A stretch of DNA of 64,000 nucleotides from Acidovorax sp. GBBC 1281 (GCF_028473645.1 NZ_CP097269.1:2312001-2376000), one strand, 5' to 3'. Shown: positions 28,586 through 38,250, numbered from the stretch's first letter. The notes: generated by a model not told the origin, from the sequence alone. Translations and numbers: made by a program.

Positions 28586-29749
28586 CTGCCGCGGCGCGAC
28601 CCAGGTGAGCGGCCCGTGTGGCTCGGGCGCGAGCGGCGGGGGCTGGCCTGTCTCCAGCGCGGCGGCGGGATCGGTTCCGTCCAGCACCCACACGTCCCAG
28701 CCCATCTGGGCGAGCCAGGAGGCGGTCATGTTGGCGCGGGCGCCATCGTCGTCGGCCAGCACGATGCGGGCGCCGCGCACGGGCGCCGCATGGTCGGTTT
28801 CCTGCACGAGCTGGCCGCCCGGCGCGCTGCGAAAACCGGGCAGGTGCCCGGCTTCGTACTCCTCGGGCGTGCGCACGTCGAAGCGGTAGGTGGTGCGGCC
28901 GGCCTCGGCGGCGAAGCGGGTGAGATCGGCCGTGCTGGCCCGGCGCACGCCGGCGCGGTCCGCCACCGCACGGGCGCGGGCGGCGGCAGCAGCGCGCTGC
29001 TCCGGCGGCACGGGCAGAAAGCGGCGGTCGGCGCCATGCTCCAGCGTCTGGCCGGCCAGCAGCCAGCCGATGGTGCCGTTGCGCAGCGCGGCCACCGGAT
29101 TGGGCAGGCCCGCGTTCACCAGCGACTGCGTGCCGATGATGCTGCGCGTGCGCCCGGCGCAGTTCACGATGATGCGGGTGGCCGGATCGGGCGCGAGCGC
29201 CTGGGCGCGCAGCACCAGTTCCGCACCGGGCACGCTGATGCCGCCCGGGATGTTCATGGTCTGGTACTCGTCGAAGCGGCGCGCGTCCAGCACCACCACG
29301 TCGGCCTTGGCCTGCAGCAGCGCCTGCACCTCCTCGGCCGGCAGCGAGGGCGTGTGGCGTTCGCTCTCCACCAGTTCGCCGAAGGCCTTGCTGGGCACGT
29401 TCACGTCGATGAAGAGCTCGCCGCCGGCCTCCTTCCAGCCCTGCAGGCCGCCTTCCAGCAGCGAAACGTCGCTGTAGCCCAGCGCGCGCAGGGTGCGCGC
29501 CGCTGGCTCGGCCAGGCCTTCGCCGTGGTCGTACACCACGATGGGCGTGGTCCTGCGGGGGATGCGGGTCCAGGCGTCCAGTTCGATCCGCCCGGCAGGC
29601 AGGTTGGCGGCGAAGAGCGGGTGGCCTTCGGCGAACGGGGCCTCTTCGCGCACGTCGAGCAGTGCGATCTCCTGCTGGTCGAGCAGCGCCTGGCGGACCT
29701 GGTGGGGGCGGGTGGTGGCAAAGGCGGCGGTATCGGTCATGGCACTCAT
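28585..29749 (-). pseudogene. Four-domain rhodanese protein, 5' part
   Basis: Starts at ATG 29749, overlapping the cysteine dioxygenase stop (ATGA). Encodes three rhodanese domains: the first (LLDVREEAPFAEGHPLFAAN) with Asp in place of the catalytic Cys (VYDHGEGLA), the second with an active loop NCAGRTRSIIG, the third inactive (LADDDGARAN). Then ends at the IS630-family insertion, after VAPRQ. Rhodaneses transfer or release sulfane sulfur; the coupling with cysteine dioxygenase suggests use of cysteine- or sulfonate-derived sulfur. As read, a truncated three-domain protein with ten insertion-encoded residues would result. Confidence 0.9.
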
Positions 29750-30414
29750 GGGGCGGCGCAGGCGGAGGGAGCGGTGTGGGAGGCCGGGCCGGCGAGCGGC
29801 TGGTTCCAGAGGTTGGGCAGGGTGGCGTTGCTGTAGCCGGAGACGAAAGGGCGCACGGAGCCGTCCTCGCGGTACACCGACCGCTGCACGGCCCCGATGT
29901 TGGCGCCGTACACGTGGATGCTGATCGATGTCTCGACGGCCAGCGCGTTGCTCACGCGGTGCACGTCGCCGATGGTGGGCGAGACGGCCTCGGTGTCGCC
30001 CGGCTGCAGCCGGTGCGGGGCGCCGCGGGGCTGCCACCGGCCATCGCCGTCCTGCCCGTAGGCCTGCGACAGCTCCGCGCCGCGCAGCATGCCCACCAGG
30101 CCCCACACCGTGTGGTCGTGGATGGGCGTGGCCTGGCCCGGCCCCCACACAAAGCTCACCACCGAAAAGCGCCCCAGTGCATCGGCATGCAGCAGGTATT
30201 GCTGGTAGCGCTCGGGATCAGGCTGGGCATATTCCGGCGGCAGCCAGTCGTCGTGCGAGACCAGGTCGGCCAGCAGGGCGCTTCCGCGCGCGAGGATGTC
30301 GGGCTCTGCCGGGCGGGGCTCCAGCAGGGCGGCGATCTGCTGCACGAAGTGGCGCAGGCGGGCCGTGTTGGGCGGGTTGTTCACGGGGGCGGTGGGCGAG
30401 GAGGCGGTTGGCAT
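29746..30414 (-). CDS. Cysteine dioxygenase
   Basis: 222 aa cupin of the bacterial cysteine dioxygenase type I family, which oxidises L-cysteine (or a related thiol such as 3-mercaptopropionate) to the sulfinate using iron and O2. The metal-binding motif PIHDHTVWGLVGMLRG has His99 and His101; the third His lies in IGDVHRVSNA. Typical context: the stop overlaps the start of the multi-rhodanese gene, a pairing common in Burkholderiales. Start ATG 30414. Upstream, 208 bp are shared with the divergent flavin monooxygenase gene and hold a motif found before other sulfur genes (30541-30554). Confidence 0.85.
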   Translation of the reverse strand: MPTASSPTAPVNNPPNTARLRHFVQQIAALLEPRPAEPDILARGSALLADLVSHDDWLPPEYAQPDPERYQQYLLHADALGRFSVVSFVWGPGQATPIHDHTVWGLVGMLRGAELSQAYGQDGDGRWQPRGAPHRLQPGDTEAVSPTIGDVHRVSNALAVETSISIHVYGANIGAVQRSVYREDGSVRPFVSGYSNATLPNLWNQPLAGPASHTAPSACAAP

Positions 30415-30540
30415 GCCGCCATTGCACCAGCCCGGCCACCGGCAAGGGAAGCGGGTTTTTCATATGCATGCATGTTTTTCTTCTTTCCTGCAGCGCCCCG
30501 GACCCATGGCGCCCCGGCAGAAACCGAATGACCACAGGCG

Positions 30541-30554
30541 TTTTTCTTCGTTGG
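30541..30554. promoter_or_regulatory. Candidate sulfur-regulon motif
   Basis: TTTTTCTTCGTTGG, nearly the same as TTTTCTTCGTTGG at 39437-39449 and TTATTCGTTGG at 46501-46511, each upstream of genes with sulfur roles. A regulator is not known from the sequence. Confidence 0.35.
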
Positions 30555-30621
30555 CGCGGGTGGGCGCGATGCCCATCATCGGTGGCTCGCTGTCTGTCTC
30601 ACGTTCCTTCAAGGAGTCTCC

Positions 30622-31728
30622 ATGGGTGTCCAGTTCATCGGCATGATCCAGCCGCACGAGGTGTCAGAAACCATCGCCCGTAAGGGCCCGGCCGTGGACC
30701 CGGCGTACGTGCGGGCCTTTGCCCAGGCGCATGAGCACGCGGGCTTCGACCGCATCCTGGTGCCGGCCAGCGGCACCGGCCCCGACACGCTGCTGACCGT
30801 GGCCTACGCCGCCTCGGCGACGCAGAAAATCGCCTTCCTGCTGGCGCACCGCCCCGGCTTCGTGGCGCCGACCCTGGCCGCGCGCCAGCTGGCCACGCTG
30901 GACCACTACACCGGCGGCCGTGTGGCGGTGCACTACATCTCGGGCGGCTCCGATGCCGACCAGCAGCGCGACGGCGATTTCCTGGGCCACGACGAGCGCT
31001 ATGCCCGCACCGACGAATACCTCACGCTGCTGCGGCGCGTGTGGACCGAGGACCGCCCCTTCGACCACCACGGCACCTACTACCAGGTGAAAGCCGCCGC
31101 GTCCGAGGTCAAGCCGCTGCAGGCGCCCTATGTGCCCATCTACTTCGGCGGCGCCTCCGCGCCCGCGCTGAAGGTGGCCGGCAAGCATGCCGACGTGTAT
31201 GCCCTGTGGGGCGAGTCGCTCGCCCAGGCCGGCGACCTGGTGCGCCAGGTGCGCGCCGAGGCCGCGCAGCATGGCCGGCACATCGAGTTCAGCATCTCGT
31301 TCCGGCCCATCCTGGGCCGCACCGAAGAAGAGGCCTGGGCCCGCGCGGACCAGATCCTGGAAACCACCCGCCGCCTGGGTGTGCCCCAGGGCCACGCGCG
31401 CGGCACCGGCCCGCAGCAGAGCGAGGGCGCGCAGCGCCTGCTGGCCGATGCAGCCAAGGGCGACCGCGTGGACGAGCGGCTGTGGACGGCCATCGCGCGC
31501 GAGACCGGCGGTCGGTCCAACTCCACCTCGCTCGTGGGCACGCCCGAGCAGGTGGCCAACGCGCTGCTCAAGTACTACGACTTAGGGATCACCACGTTCC
31601 TGATCCGCGGCTTCGACCCCCTGGTGGATGCCATCGAGTACGGCCGCGAACTGTTGCCGCTGGTGCGGGCGAAGGTGGCCGAGCGGGATCGGGTGAATGC
31701 CAATCGCGCCGCGTTGAAGGTGGCGTGA
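30622..31728 (+). CDS. LLM-class flavin-dependent alkanesulfonate monooxygenase-like protein
   Basis: 368 aa, bacterial luciferase-like fold of the SsuD/SfnG group. With FMNH2 from a reductase these enzymes split C-S bonds of sulfonates or sulfones to release sulfite. Family motifs include TGPDTLLTVAYAASATQKI, AARQLATLDHYTGGRVAVHY (core) and YVPIYFGGASAPALKVAG; C-terminal SLVGTPEQVANALLKYYDLG is typical. Start ATG 30622 follows CAAGGAGTCTCC. The motif at 30541-30554 lies upstream, and cysteine dioxygenase is divergent. Exact substrate unknown. Confidence 0.85.
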   Translation: MGVQFIGMIQPHEVSETIARKGPAVDPAYVRAFAQAHEHAGFDRILVPASGTGPDTLLTVAYAASATQKIAFLLAHRPGFVAPTLAARQLATLDHYTGGRVAVHYISGGSDADQQRDGDFLGHDERYARTDEYLTLLRRVWTEDRPFDHHGTYYQVKAAASEVKPLQAPYVPIYFGGASAPALKVAGKHADVYALWGESLAQAGDLVRQVRAEAAQHGRHIEFSISFRPILGRTEEEAWARADQILETTRRLGVPQGHARGTGPQQSEGAQRLLADAAKGDRVDERLWTAIARETGGRSNSTSLVGTPEQVANALLKYYDLGITTFLIRGFDPLVDAIEYGRELLPLVRAKVAERDRVNANRAALKVA

Positions 31729-31750
31729 ACCTGCGCCGCGTTGTCGATCT

Positions 31751-31806
31751 GACCCGGAATGACCCGGAATGACCCGGAATGACCCGGAATGACCCGGAAT
31801 GACCCG
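31751..31806 (+). repeat. 10-bp tandem repeat GACCCGGAAT x5
   Basis: Five perfect head-to-tail copies (31751-31800) and a partial sixth, between the convergent ends of the monooxygenase and an MFS gene. No hairpin is formed by the unit itself. Confidence 0.97.
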
Positions 31807-31829
31807 GGTTGGCGGGGGCGACGGCCTGC

Positions 31830-33137
31830 TTAGGTGGACCGTCTCCATTCCGTTTTCACGGCCGTGTTTTTGACGGCTGTGGCCGCGGCAGGGGGCACCA
31901 GCAACGGCATGGCCACCAGCGCGCAGCCGCTGGCAGCGAGCCACACCACCGGCCAGCCCTGCAAGGTGAGCAGGTGCGGGATCGCGAGGGGCGTGACGAA
32001 ACACACCAGAAACACACTGGTGTTCGCCATGCCCAACGCGGTCCCCGCACGCGCCGCACCGGCCAGCGTGGCGAGCTCGGTGTACGCGACGCCGTGCCAT
32101 GCCGACACGCAAACACCGCTCACGCCGAGCAATCCCACGAGCGCTATGCGCATCGCCAATGGGTCGGCGGCGTGCGTGCCCGCCACCATTACGAGTGCCG
32201 CCAGCCCGGCGAACAGCAGCGCGCTGAGCGCGCTGCAGGCGCGCAGATAGGCAGGCCGGTTGCGACGGCGGTCGGTCCATCGGCCGCTCCACACACGCAC
32301 CACCATTGCACCGACCTGCGTGAACACCATGGTGGCGGTGATCGTTGCAAGGCCCGCATGGCCGAAGTCGTTCAGGAACACCGTGCCGAACGACAGCACC
32401 GCGAACTGCGGCGCACAGAGAATGCCGATCCCCAGCACGATGCGCCAGACACGCCGATTGCGCAGGGGATTGATGTGGGAGGCGGGCGCTGATTCCGCCA
32501 CGCGCGCATCGGAGCGCTGCACGACCGGCGGTTCGTGCACCCAGGCCCAGCCCATGACTGCGCTCAGGGCACAGAGCGCCGCCAGCAGGCCGTAAAGCAC
32601 CGCGAAGCCGAAGTGCAGCGCCACGTACGGGAGCACGAGCGCTCCGACACCGCCGCCCAGCGGCACGGCGGTTTGGCGGATGCTCATCGCGAACCCGCGC
32701 TCGCTGGAGTCGAACCACGTCATCACCGCACGGCCGCTCGCGCCGTTCACGCTGCCGCCCAGCAGGCCGACCAGCAACAGCCCCGCGCCCAGCCAGGCAA
32801 GGTCGGGGATGTGCTGCGCACTCGGCGCGGCCCAGAGCGCCATCGCCACGAGGGCGAGCGCGGTGCTGCCCAGGCCGGTCAGCAACACGGGCCTGTCTCC
32901 CCAGCGGTCGGTCAGCATGCCCCAAGGCAACTCGCTGATCGCAATGCCCAAGCCCATGAGGCCGAGCACGAGACCGAGTGCGGCGTTGTCGAGCCGGTAG
33001 CCGGTGCGCATGAGCACCGCAGTCATCGGAATGCCGCTGAAAGCCATGGAAAACGCCGCGTTGGCGGCGACGCCTGCGGTCAGCACCTTCCAGCGGTGGC
33101 CAGGTAAATCCGTCGATAGGGAAGTCGTTGAGGTCAT
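31830..33137 (-). CDS. MFS transporter
   Basis: 435 aa with about 12 predicted membrane helices in two halves and a central cytoplasmic loop (HEPPVVQRSDARVAESAP). The signature loop between helices 2 and 3 reads WGMLTDRWGDRPVLLTG, with a related GRWTDRRRNRP in the second half. Drug:proton or metabolite exporter; substrate unknown. Transcribed divergently from a LysR regulator 96 bp away, which probably controls it. The C-terminus ends near the 10-bp tandem repeat. Confidence 0.85.
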   Translation of the reverse strand: MTSTTSLSTDLPGHRWKVLTAGVAANAAFSMAFSGIPMTAVLMRTGYRLDNAALGLVLGLMGLGIAISELPWGMLTDRWGDRPVLLTGLGSTALALVAMALWAAPSAQHIPDLAWLGAGLLLVGLLGGSVNGASGRAVMTWFDSSERGFAMSIRQTAVPLGGGVGALVLPYVALHFGFAVLYGLLAALCALSAVMGWAWVHEPPVVQRSDARVAESAPASHINPLRNRRVWRIVLGIGILCAPQFAVLSFGTVFLNDFGHAGLATITATMVFTQVGAMVVRVWSGRWTDRRRNRPAYLRACSALSALLFAGLAALVMVAGTHAADPLAMRIALVGLLGVSGVCVSAWHGVAYTELATLAGAARAGTALGMANTSVFLVCFVTPLAIPHLLTLQGWPVVWLAASGCALVAMPLLVPPAAATAVKNTAVKTEWRRST

Positions 33138-33233
33138 GGTGCAACGCAGTTTCCGCTGGTTCGAAGGTTTTGAAAATCAGAAACTAATGCACCATTCGTC
33201 CTGAAAAATAGGATGATGAACAGGAGTTGCCTC

Positions 33234-34196
33234 ATGAGCCAGGTGATGTTCGATCTCGACGTACTGCGCACTTTCTCCACCGGTATTGCGCTGGGCAGCT
33301 ATGCGCGCGCGGCCGACAGGCTGGGGCGCTCGACCTCCGCCGTGAGCGCGCAGCTGAAAAAACTGGAGTCGCAGGCCGGTGCGGTGCTGTTTCGCAAGAA
33401 GGGGCGTGGCCTGGTGCTCACGGATGCGGGCGAAACGCTCCTGGCCTACGCCCATCGCATGCTCGAACTGAACGACGAAGCCGGTGCGGCCCTTCGTGGC
33501 GCCGACTTGCAAGGCTGGGTGCGACTGGGCCTGCAGGAGGACTTCGGCGAGACGCTGCTGCCAAACGTGCTGGGGCGCTTCGCCCGCGCCCACCCCAAGG
33601 TGCGTATCGAAGCCTATGTGGCGCGCAGTGGCGAGTTGCGAGAGCGACTCGAACTCGGCCATCTCGATCTGGCGCTGGCATGGGACGTGGGAGACCAGCC
33701 GCTGTCGCAGTACGCCGAGCGCGTGGCGCGGCTTCCGTTGCTATGGATCGGCCCGACCACGCCCGGGCGGGTCGAGGCCCCATGGTGGACAGAGCGAGAA
33801 CACCGTGGCTCCGCGGCACGCCAGCCGAAAACCACGGAGCCGCTGCCCCTCATCATGCTCGACGCGCCATGCCCATTGCGTGAGATCGTCATCGCCGCGC
33901 TGGACCGTGCCGGCCTGCCTTGGCGCCGAGCCTTCGGCAGTGCGAGCCTGGCCGCGCTGTGGGCCGCCACGTCGGCCGGGCTGGGACTCACGGTCCGCAC
34001 GCCGTTCGGGCTGCCATCGCATGTGCGCGCGCTCGATCGCGCAGAACTCTCGCTGCCGGCGCTGCCGCAGATCTCACTTTTGCTGTATCGCGCGCAGGCC
34101 CATTCCGAAGCCCCGGCGAGCCGTCTGGCAACGCTGTTACTGGAGGCGGTGCGCCAGCAGGTGCACCCCATGTCGGAGCCGAGCCGGCCCCGCTAA
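33234..34196 (+). CDS. LysR-family transcriptional regulator
   Basis: 320 aa from ATG 33234, preferred over 33213 because CAGGAG lies at proper distance. N-terminal winged helix (LDVLRTFSTGIALGSYARAA, STSAVSAQLKKLESQAGAVL) and a LysR substrate domain starting near residue 90. Divergent from the MFS transporter at 31830-33137, so it likely controls that gene. Effector unknown. Confidence 0.88.
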   Translation: MSQVMFDLDVLRTFSTGIALGSYARAADRLGRSTSAVSAQLKKLESQAGAVLFRKKGRGLVLTDAGETLLAYAHRMLELNDEAGAALRGADLQGWVRLGLQEDFGETLLPNVLGRFARAHPKVRIEAYVARSGELRERLELGHLDLALAWDVGDQPLSQYAERVARLPLLWIGPTTPGRVEAPWWTEREHRGSAARQPKTTEPLPLIMLDAPCPLREIVIAALDRAGLPWRRAFGSASLAALWAATSAGLGLTVRTPFGLPSHVRALDRAELSLPALPQISLLLYRAQAHSEAPASRLATLLLEAVRQQVHPMSEPSRPR

Positions 34197-34281
34197 GCCC
34201 CGTCAGTTTCGCTGGTGCGTTGGCGGCAAGGCCGCTTCGGGCCCAAGGCAGCCGATCAAAGTCTGATGTGCTAAGGCTGCA

Positions 34282-34812
34282 TTAGGTCTGCAGATAGCTA
34301 TACATCAAAGCATCGTGGGCCATGCCATCAACCCATCGATACTTTCTTAGGCGACCTTCAAACTCAAATCCTGAACGCTGGAGTACACGCAGAGAAGGTT
34401 GGTTGCCACTCAGCACCGTCGATTGAATTCGAGTAAGCCCCTGTCGCAATCCCCATCCGACGACTGACCGGCACGCAGCCGTGGCAAGCCCCTGGCCCCA
34501 TTCGTCTGGGTGAAGGTCATACGCTATCTCGGCGCTTCGATGGGCCAGAGAGATCGAGTGGAAACCAATTGATCCAAGCATGGCATCGTCGGCTGTGCGC
34601 GCAATAGCGAATCTGACCTGGGTGCCTGTTCTGTGCAAATTGGTTGAATCTACAAACTCGCAAAGCTCATCTGTGCACTGGGGGCGCCAGCTGATCCCCT
34701 GACGCACTGCGTCCGTTCGCAAGTAGCTTAGCCAGCGAGGGAGATCCGCGTTCTGGATGGGGCGTAGATAGGCGAACCCGTGCTTAAGTGAAGGATCGGT
34801 GTCCAGTGCCAT
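34282..34812 (-). CDS. GNAT acetyltransferase (RimJ/RimL type)
   Basis: 176 aa from ATG 34812; the frame extends further upstream but the domain begins at FAYLRPIQNADLPRWLSYLR. Acetyl-CoA-binding motif EWGQGLATAACRSVVGWGL and the C-terminal GNQPSLRVLQRSGFEFEGRL are typical of RimJ/RimL-type N-acetyltransferases acting on protein N-termini or small molecules. No operon partner is evident; the gene lies 56 bp downstream of 34869-35501 on the same strand. Confidence 0.83.
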   Translation of the reverse strand: MALDTDPSLKHGFAYLRPIQNADLPRWLSYLRTDAVRQGISWRPQCTDELCEFVDSTNLHRTGTQVRFAIARTADDAMLGSIGFHSISLAHRSAEIAYDLHPDEWGQGLATAACRSVVGWGLRQGLTRIQSTVLSGNQPSLRVLQRSGFEFEGRLRKYRWVDGMAHDALMYSYLQT

Positions 34813-34868
34813 GAGAACGTTCTTATTCGTTGTATGAGTGCTCAATGTTTGCTTCTGGCCGAGTGCCG

Positions 34869-35501
34869 TCACTTGCCCAGCGCTTCGGAGGCCGCACCTG
34901 AATGGTCCAACGTGTAGTAGAGCTGGTTGGACCAATGTCCGAGCCCGACGCTGCGCACGCTCGCCAGCGGGTCGACGGCAGGCTCGCGCGCCCGGGGCGT
35001 GCGCCCGAATACTCTGGCAAGAAAGCCCTGCGGAGCCCGTGCAGCACGAGGCAGGATGGTCAGCGTTTCAAGCGCAGCTTCAACCTCTGCATCCATTTTC
35101 CGGATGCTGTCGTGCAGCTGAAGGTTCTGCTGGGCGAGGGGCTCGTCGTTCATCTCCAGGATTTCGCCGGGCTCCAGAAGAAAATACTGCCCCCGGTTGG
35201 TGGACGCTTTCAGAAAAGCCTTGGCTTGTTCCACCAGGGGCTGTGCCTCGGCCAGGGTGATGCGCTCCAGAAAGGCGTCGAGGCGAACCACGCCTTCGTC
35301 ATACCCGCCCATCAGTGCGATCTCGCCAGCATCAGGCCAGATGGCAGAACGGGAGACCGTGACTTTGCCTGATACCAGCAGTTTGAAGACGAGCGGAATG
35401 TCGTAATTCCACTCGGCGATTCCTTTCGCCTGGTGCGGCATGCCAACGGGTTCCGCGCCGGGTGGGTGGTCGGTTGAATAGAGGTAGCTTCGGTTTGCCA
35501 T
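34869..35501 (-). CDS. Conserved hypothetical protein, 210 aa
   Basis: Begins MANRSYLYSTDHPPG at ATG 35501. Soluble, with a mid-region rich in helices (LDAFLERITLAEAQPLVEQA, QQNLQLHDSIRKMDAEVEAA) and a C-terminal basic stretch. It resembles a widespread but uncharacterised protein type that starts with the same MANRSYLY motif; no function can be given. It may be co-transcribed with the acetyltransferase 34282-34812. Confidence 0.65.
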   Translation of the reverse strand: MANRSYLYSTDHPPGAEPVGMPHQAKGIAEWNYDIPLVFKLLVSGKVTVSRSAIWPDAGEIALMGGYDEGVVRLDAFLERITLAEAQPLVEQAKAFLKASTNRGQYFLLEPGEILEMNDEPLAQQNLQLHDSIRKMDAEVEAALETLTILPRAARAPQGFLARVFGRTPRAREPAVDPLASVRSVGLGHWSNQLYYTLDHSGAASEALGK

Positions 35502-35582
35502 GGCAAGCGACGATACCGTAGCCGTTCATGGGGCTGCTCCCGCCCCAAGCCAGATGAGCTTCGGAGGCCAGATGAGCCAACC

Positions 35583-35885
35583 ATGAAGGTGGAAGGTCGT
35601 TGCTATTGCGGCACCATCGAATACGAAACGCAAGTGCTGCCTGGCACCACGACGGTCTGCCACGGCGCCGACTGCCGAGCCCAATCCGGTTCTGCCTTCC
35701 GGGCCAGCATTGCCGCACTGGCAGCGGGGTTCCGGCGGGTCAAGGACACTTTGGTGAAGTCTGCGGGGGGCGCTGTATGCCTGTGCTCTGGAGAATCCCC
35801 GGTCGTAATCATTGCGGATCGGCACGGTGCGGCAACGGCAGGAACGCGTCACCCCGCAGCGCCAGATTTGGGGCCGCCGTAGGTC
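35583..35885 (+). pseudogene. GFA-family (glutathione-dependent formaldehyde-activating-like) protein, degraded
   Basis: The N-terminal half (MKVEGRCYCGTIEYETQVLP, TVCHGADCRAQSGSAFRASI) carries the first zinc ligands of the GFA/Mss4-like fold. After about 35760 the central part with the second CxxC (normally CGNCGTP) is missing, and the C-terminal signature SLRIGTVRQRQ ... PQRQIW appears in another frame at about 35811-35866. An internal deletion plus frameshift has inactivated it. Confidence 0.75.
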
Positions 35886-35933
35886 GAAGATCGGTGATGC
35901 TGCGGTTTTAGGCCAGAGCCGCCATCCCGAACA

Positions 35934-36899
35934 TCAACCGGCCGTACTCGGCGCCCGCATTCCACTCAGCGTGGGCAATGTGGCGCGCATCGCATCCAGA
36001 AACCGCCGCAGCCGCGCAGGATAGAACCGCGCATGCGGATAGACCAGATACACCGGCAGCGGCGCGGCCTGCCACGCGGGCGCCAGGTGCCGCAGGCGGC
36101 CCTGGCGCAGGTCGGCCTCCACCGCCCAGGCGGAAGCCACTGCCGCGCCCAGGCCCGCCAGCGCCGCGCTGCGCAGGGCATAGAGGCTGTCGGTGCCCAT
36201 GCGTGGGTGGATGGCGAAGCGCTCCACCGCGCCGTCCGGCACGCGGGTGAGGGACACCTCGCGCTGGTAGTAGGTGCGCAGGGCCAGCCAGGGCAGGTCG
36301 CGCAGCGCGCTCGCGTGCTCTGGCACCGCGCCGCCCAGCAGCAGCTGCGGCGCCGCGACGACGATGCGCGGCACCTCGGCCAGGTGGATGGCGACCACCG
36401 AGGGGTCGTCCACCGCCCCGACCTGCACGGCGCAGTCGATGTCCTCGGCGATGAAGTCGGGCCGGCGGTCGTGCAGCAGCCACTCGACCGACACCTCGGG
36501 ATACTGCCGCAGGTAGTCCACCAACGGCGCGATGAGCTGCTCCTGCCCGAAGGCATGCGGCACCAGCACGCGCAGCGTGCCGCGCGGGGCATCGTGCGCG
36601 CCGCGCAGGTCGGCCTCCATCGCGCGCCAGTCGTCCAGCAGCGCCTTGGCATGCGCGAAGCAGCGCTCGCCGTCTTCGGTGAGCTTCATGACATGGGTGG
36701 AACGCTGCAGCAGCCTGAGCCCCAGCGACCGCTCCAGCGCCTGTAGACGCCGGCTCACCGTGGGTTGTGTGGTACCCAACTGCTGCGCGGCGGCCGACAG
36801 GTTGCCGGCCTCGACGATGCGCACGAAGGTCTGCATCAGTTCGATGCGGTCCACGCCGGCAAGGGGTGTGGCGGCAGATGGGGTGGCGGCTCGCTTCAT
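35934..36899 (-). CDS. LysR-family transcriptional regulator
   Basis: 321 aa from ATG 36899 (MKRAATPSAATPLAGVDRIE). Helix-turn-helix LMQTFVRIVEAGNLSAAAQQ and TQPTVSRRLQALERSLGLRL, then a CrgA-like substrate domain. Divergent, with 99 bp between, from the MFS exporter at 36999, the probable target. Effector unknown. Confidence 0.9.
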   Translation of the reverse strand: MKRAATPSAATPLAGVDRIELMQTFVRIVEAGNLSAAAQQLGTTQPTVSRRLQALERSLGLRLLQRSTHVMKLTEDGERCFAHAKALLDDWRAMEADLRGAHDAPRGTLRVLVPHAFGQEQLIAPLVDYLRQYPEVSVEWLLHDRRPDFIAEDIDCAVQVGAVDDPSVVAIHLAEVPRIVVAAPQLLLGGAVPEHASALRDLPWLALRTYYQREVSLTRVPDGAVERFAIHPRMGTDSLYALRSAALAGLGAAVASAWAVEADLRQGRLRHLAPAWQAAPLPVYLVYPHARFYPARLRRFLDAMRATLPTLSGMRAPSTAG

Positions 36900-36998
36900 G
36901 CGCCAAGCGTATAGCAGATCTGCGCCGCAGCCCACTACCCAGACGGGGTTGCATCGCACACACTCCGCTCCATCGCTTTTCATTCAAGGGTCTTCCCC

Positions 36999-38231
36999 AT
37001 GTCTTCCATTCACAACGCGCATGCAGCCCCCGGTGGTGGTTCCACGGGCGTGCCGGCTCCGCTGTTGCTGTTGCTGGCCACCGCCGCGGGGCTGAGCGTG
37101 GCCTCGCTCTACTACAGCCAGCCCATGCTGGGCGTGCTGGGCGCGGACATCCACGCCGGCGACCGGGCGGTGGGCCTGGTGCCCACGCTCACGCAGCTGG
37201 GCTATGCGCTGGGCATCCTGCTGCTGGCCCCGCTGGGCGACCGCTACGACCGCCGCCGCATCATCCTGGCCAAGGCGGCCGTGCTGGCCCTTGCCTTGCT
37301 GATGAGCGGCTTTGCGCCGGGCATCGGCTGGCTGCTGGTGGCGAGTTTGGCGGTGGGCCTGTCCGCCACGCTGGCGCAGGACGTGGTGCCGGCCGCGGCC
37401 ACGCTGGCGCCGGTGGCCCACCGCGGCAAGGTGGTCGGCACGGTGATGACTGGATTGCTGTTGGGCATCTTGCTGTCGCGCGTGGTGAGCGGTTTCGTGG
37501 CCGAGCATTTCGGTTGGCGCGCGGTGTACGTGGCGGCAGCGGGCGCCATTGCGCTGGTGGGCGTGGCCGCATGGCGCGGCCTGCCGAAGTTCGAGCCCAC
37601 GACCACGCTGCCCTACCGCGAGTTGATCGGCTCGATGGTGGCCCTGTGGCGCCGCCATGGCGCCTTGCGCCGCGCGGCCTGGGCGCAGGGGCTGCTGTCG
37701 CTGGGCTTCAGCGCGTTCTGGTCCACGCTGGCGGTGATGCTGCACGGCTCTTTCCATCTGGGCAGCGCGGCCGCGGGCGCCTTTGGACTGGCGGGTGCTG
37801 CGGGCGCCCTGGCCGCACCGCTGGCCGGCCGCATCGCCGACCGCAGCGGCCCGGAGCGGGTGACGCGCCTGGGCGCCGGCCTGGCCGTGGTCTCCTTTGC
37901 CGCCATGGGCCTGGCCCACTGGCTGCCGCCGCAAGCCCAGCTGGGGCTGATCGTGGCGAGCGCCATCGGGTTCGACTTCGGGGTGCAGGCGACGTTGGTG
38001 GCGCACCAGACCATCGTGTATGGCATCGAGCCCGCCGCCCGCAGCCGCCTGAACGCGCTGCTGTTCACCGGCATGTTCGTGGGCATGTCGGCCGGTGCGG
38101 CGCTGGGCAGCCTGGCGCTGGCGCAGTGGGGTTGGCTGGGGGTGGTGGCGCTGGCCACCGTGGCATCCGCCGGTGCATTGGCCGTGCGCTGCCTGCCGGG
38201 CCGCGGGGCCGCCACCGCTGCGGCGATCTGA
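36999..38231 (+). CDS. MFS transporter
   Basis: 410 aa, about 12 membrane helices. N-terminal LYYSQPMLGVLGADIHAGDR and LLLAPLGDRYDRRRIILAKA (MFS loop 2-3 motif) place it among small-molecule exporters of the major facilitator superfamily; a second motif GRIADRSGPERVTR lies in the C-terminal half. Substrate unknown. Starts at ATG 36999, 99 bp from a divergent LysR regulator that probably controls it. Confidence 0.88.
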   Translation: MSSIHNAHAAPGGGSTGVPAPLLLLLATAAGLSVASLYYSQPMLGVLGADIHAGDRAVGLVPTLTQLGYALGILLLAPLGDRYDRRRIILAKAAVLALALLMSGFAPGIGWLLVASLAVGLSATLAQDVVPAAATLAPVAHRGKVVGTVMTGLLLGILLSRVVSGFVAEHFGWRAVYVAAAGAIALVGVAAWRGLPKFEPTTTLPYRELIGSMVALWRRHGALRRAAWAQGLLSLGFSAFWSTLAVMLHGSFHLGSAAAGAFGLAGAAGALAAPLAGRIADRSGPERVTRLGAGLAVVSFAAMGLAHWLPPQAQLGLIVASAIGFDFGVQATLVAHQTIVYGIEPAARSRLNALLFTGMFVGMSAGAALGSLALAQWGWLGVVALATVASAGALAVRCLPGRGAATAAAI

Positions 38232-38250
38232 GGCGTGTTGAGCGCGGTGC

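Noticed and set aside
31751..31806. Tandem repeat considered as a CRISPR array
   Set aside because: Units are 10 bp, head to tail, without spacers; no cas genes nearby.
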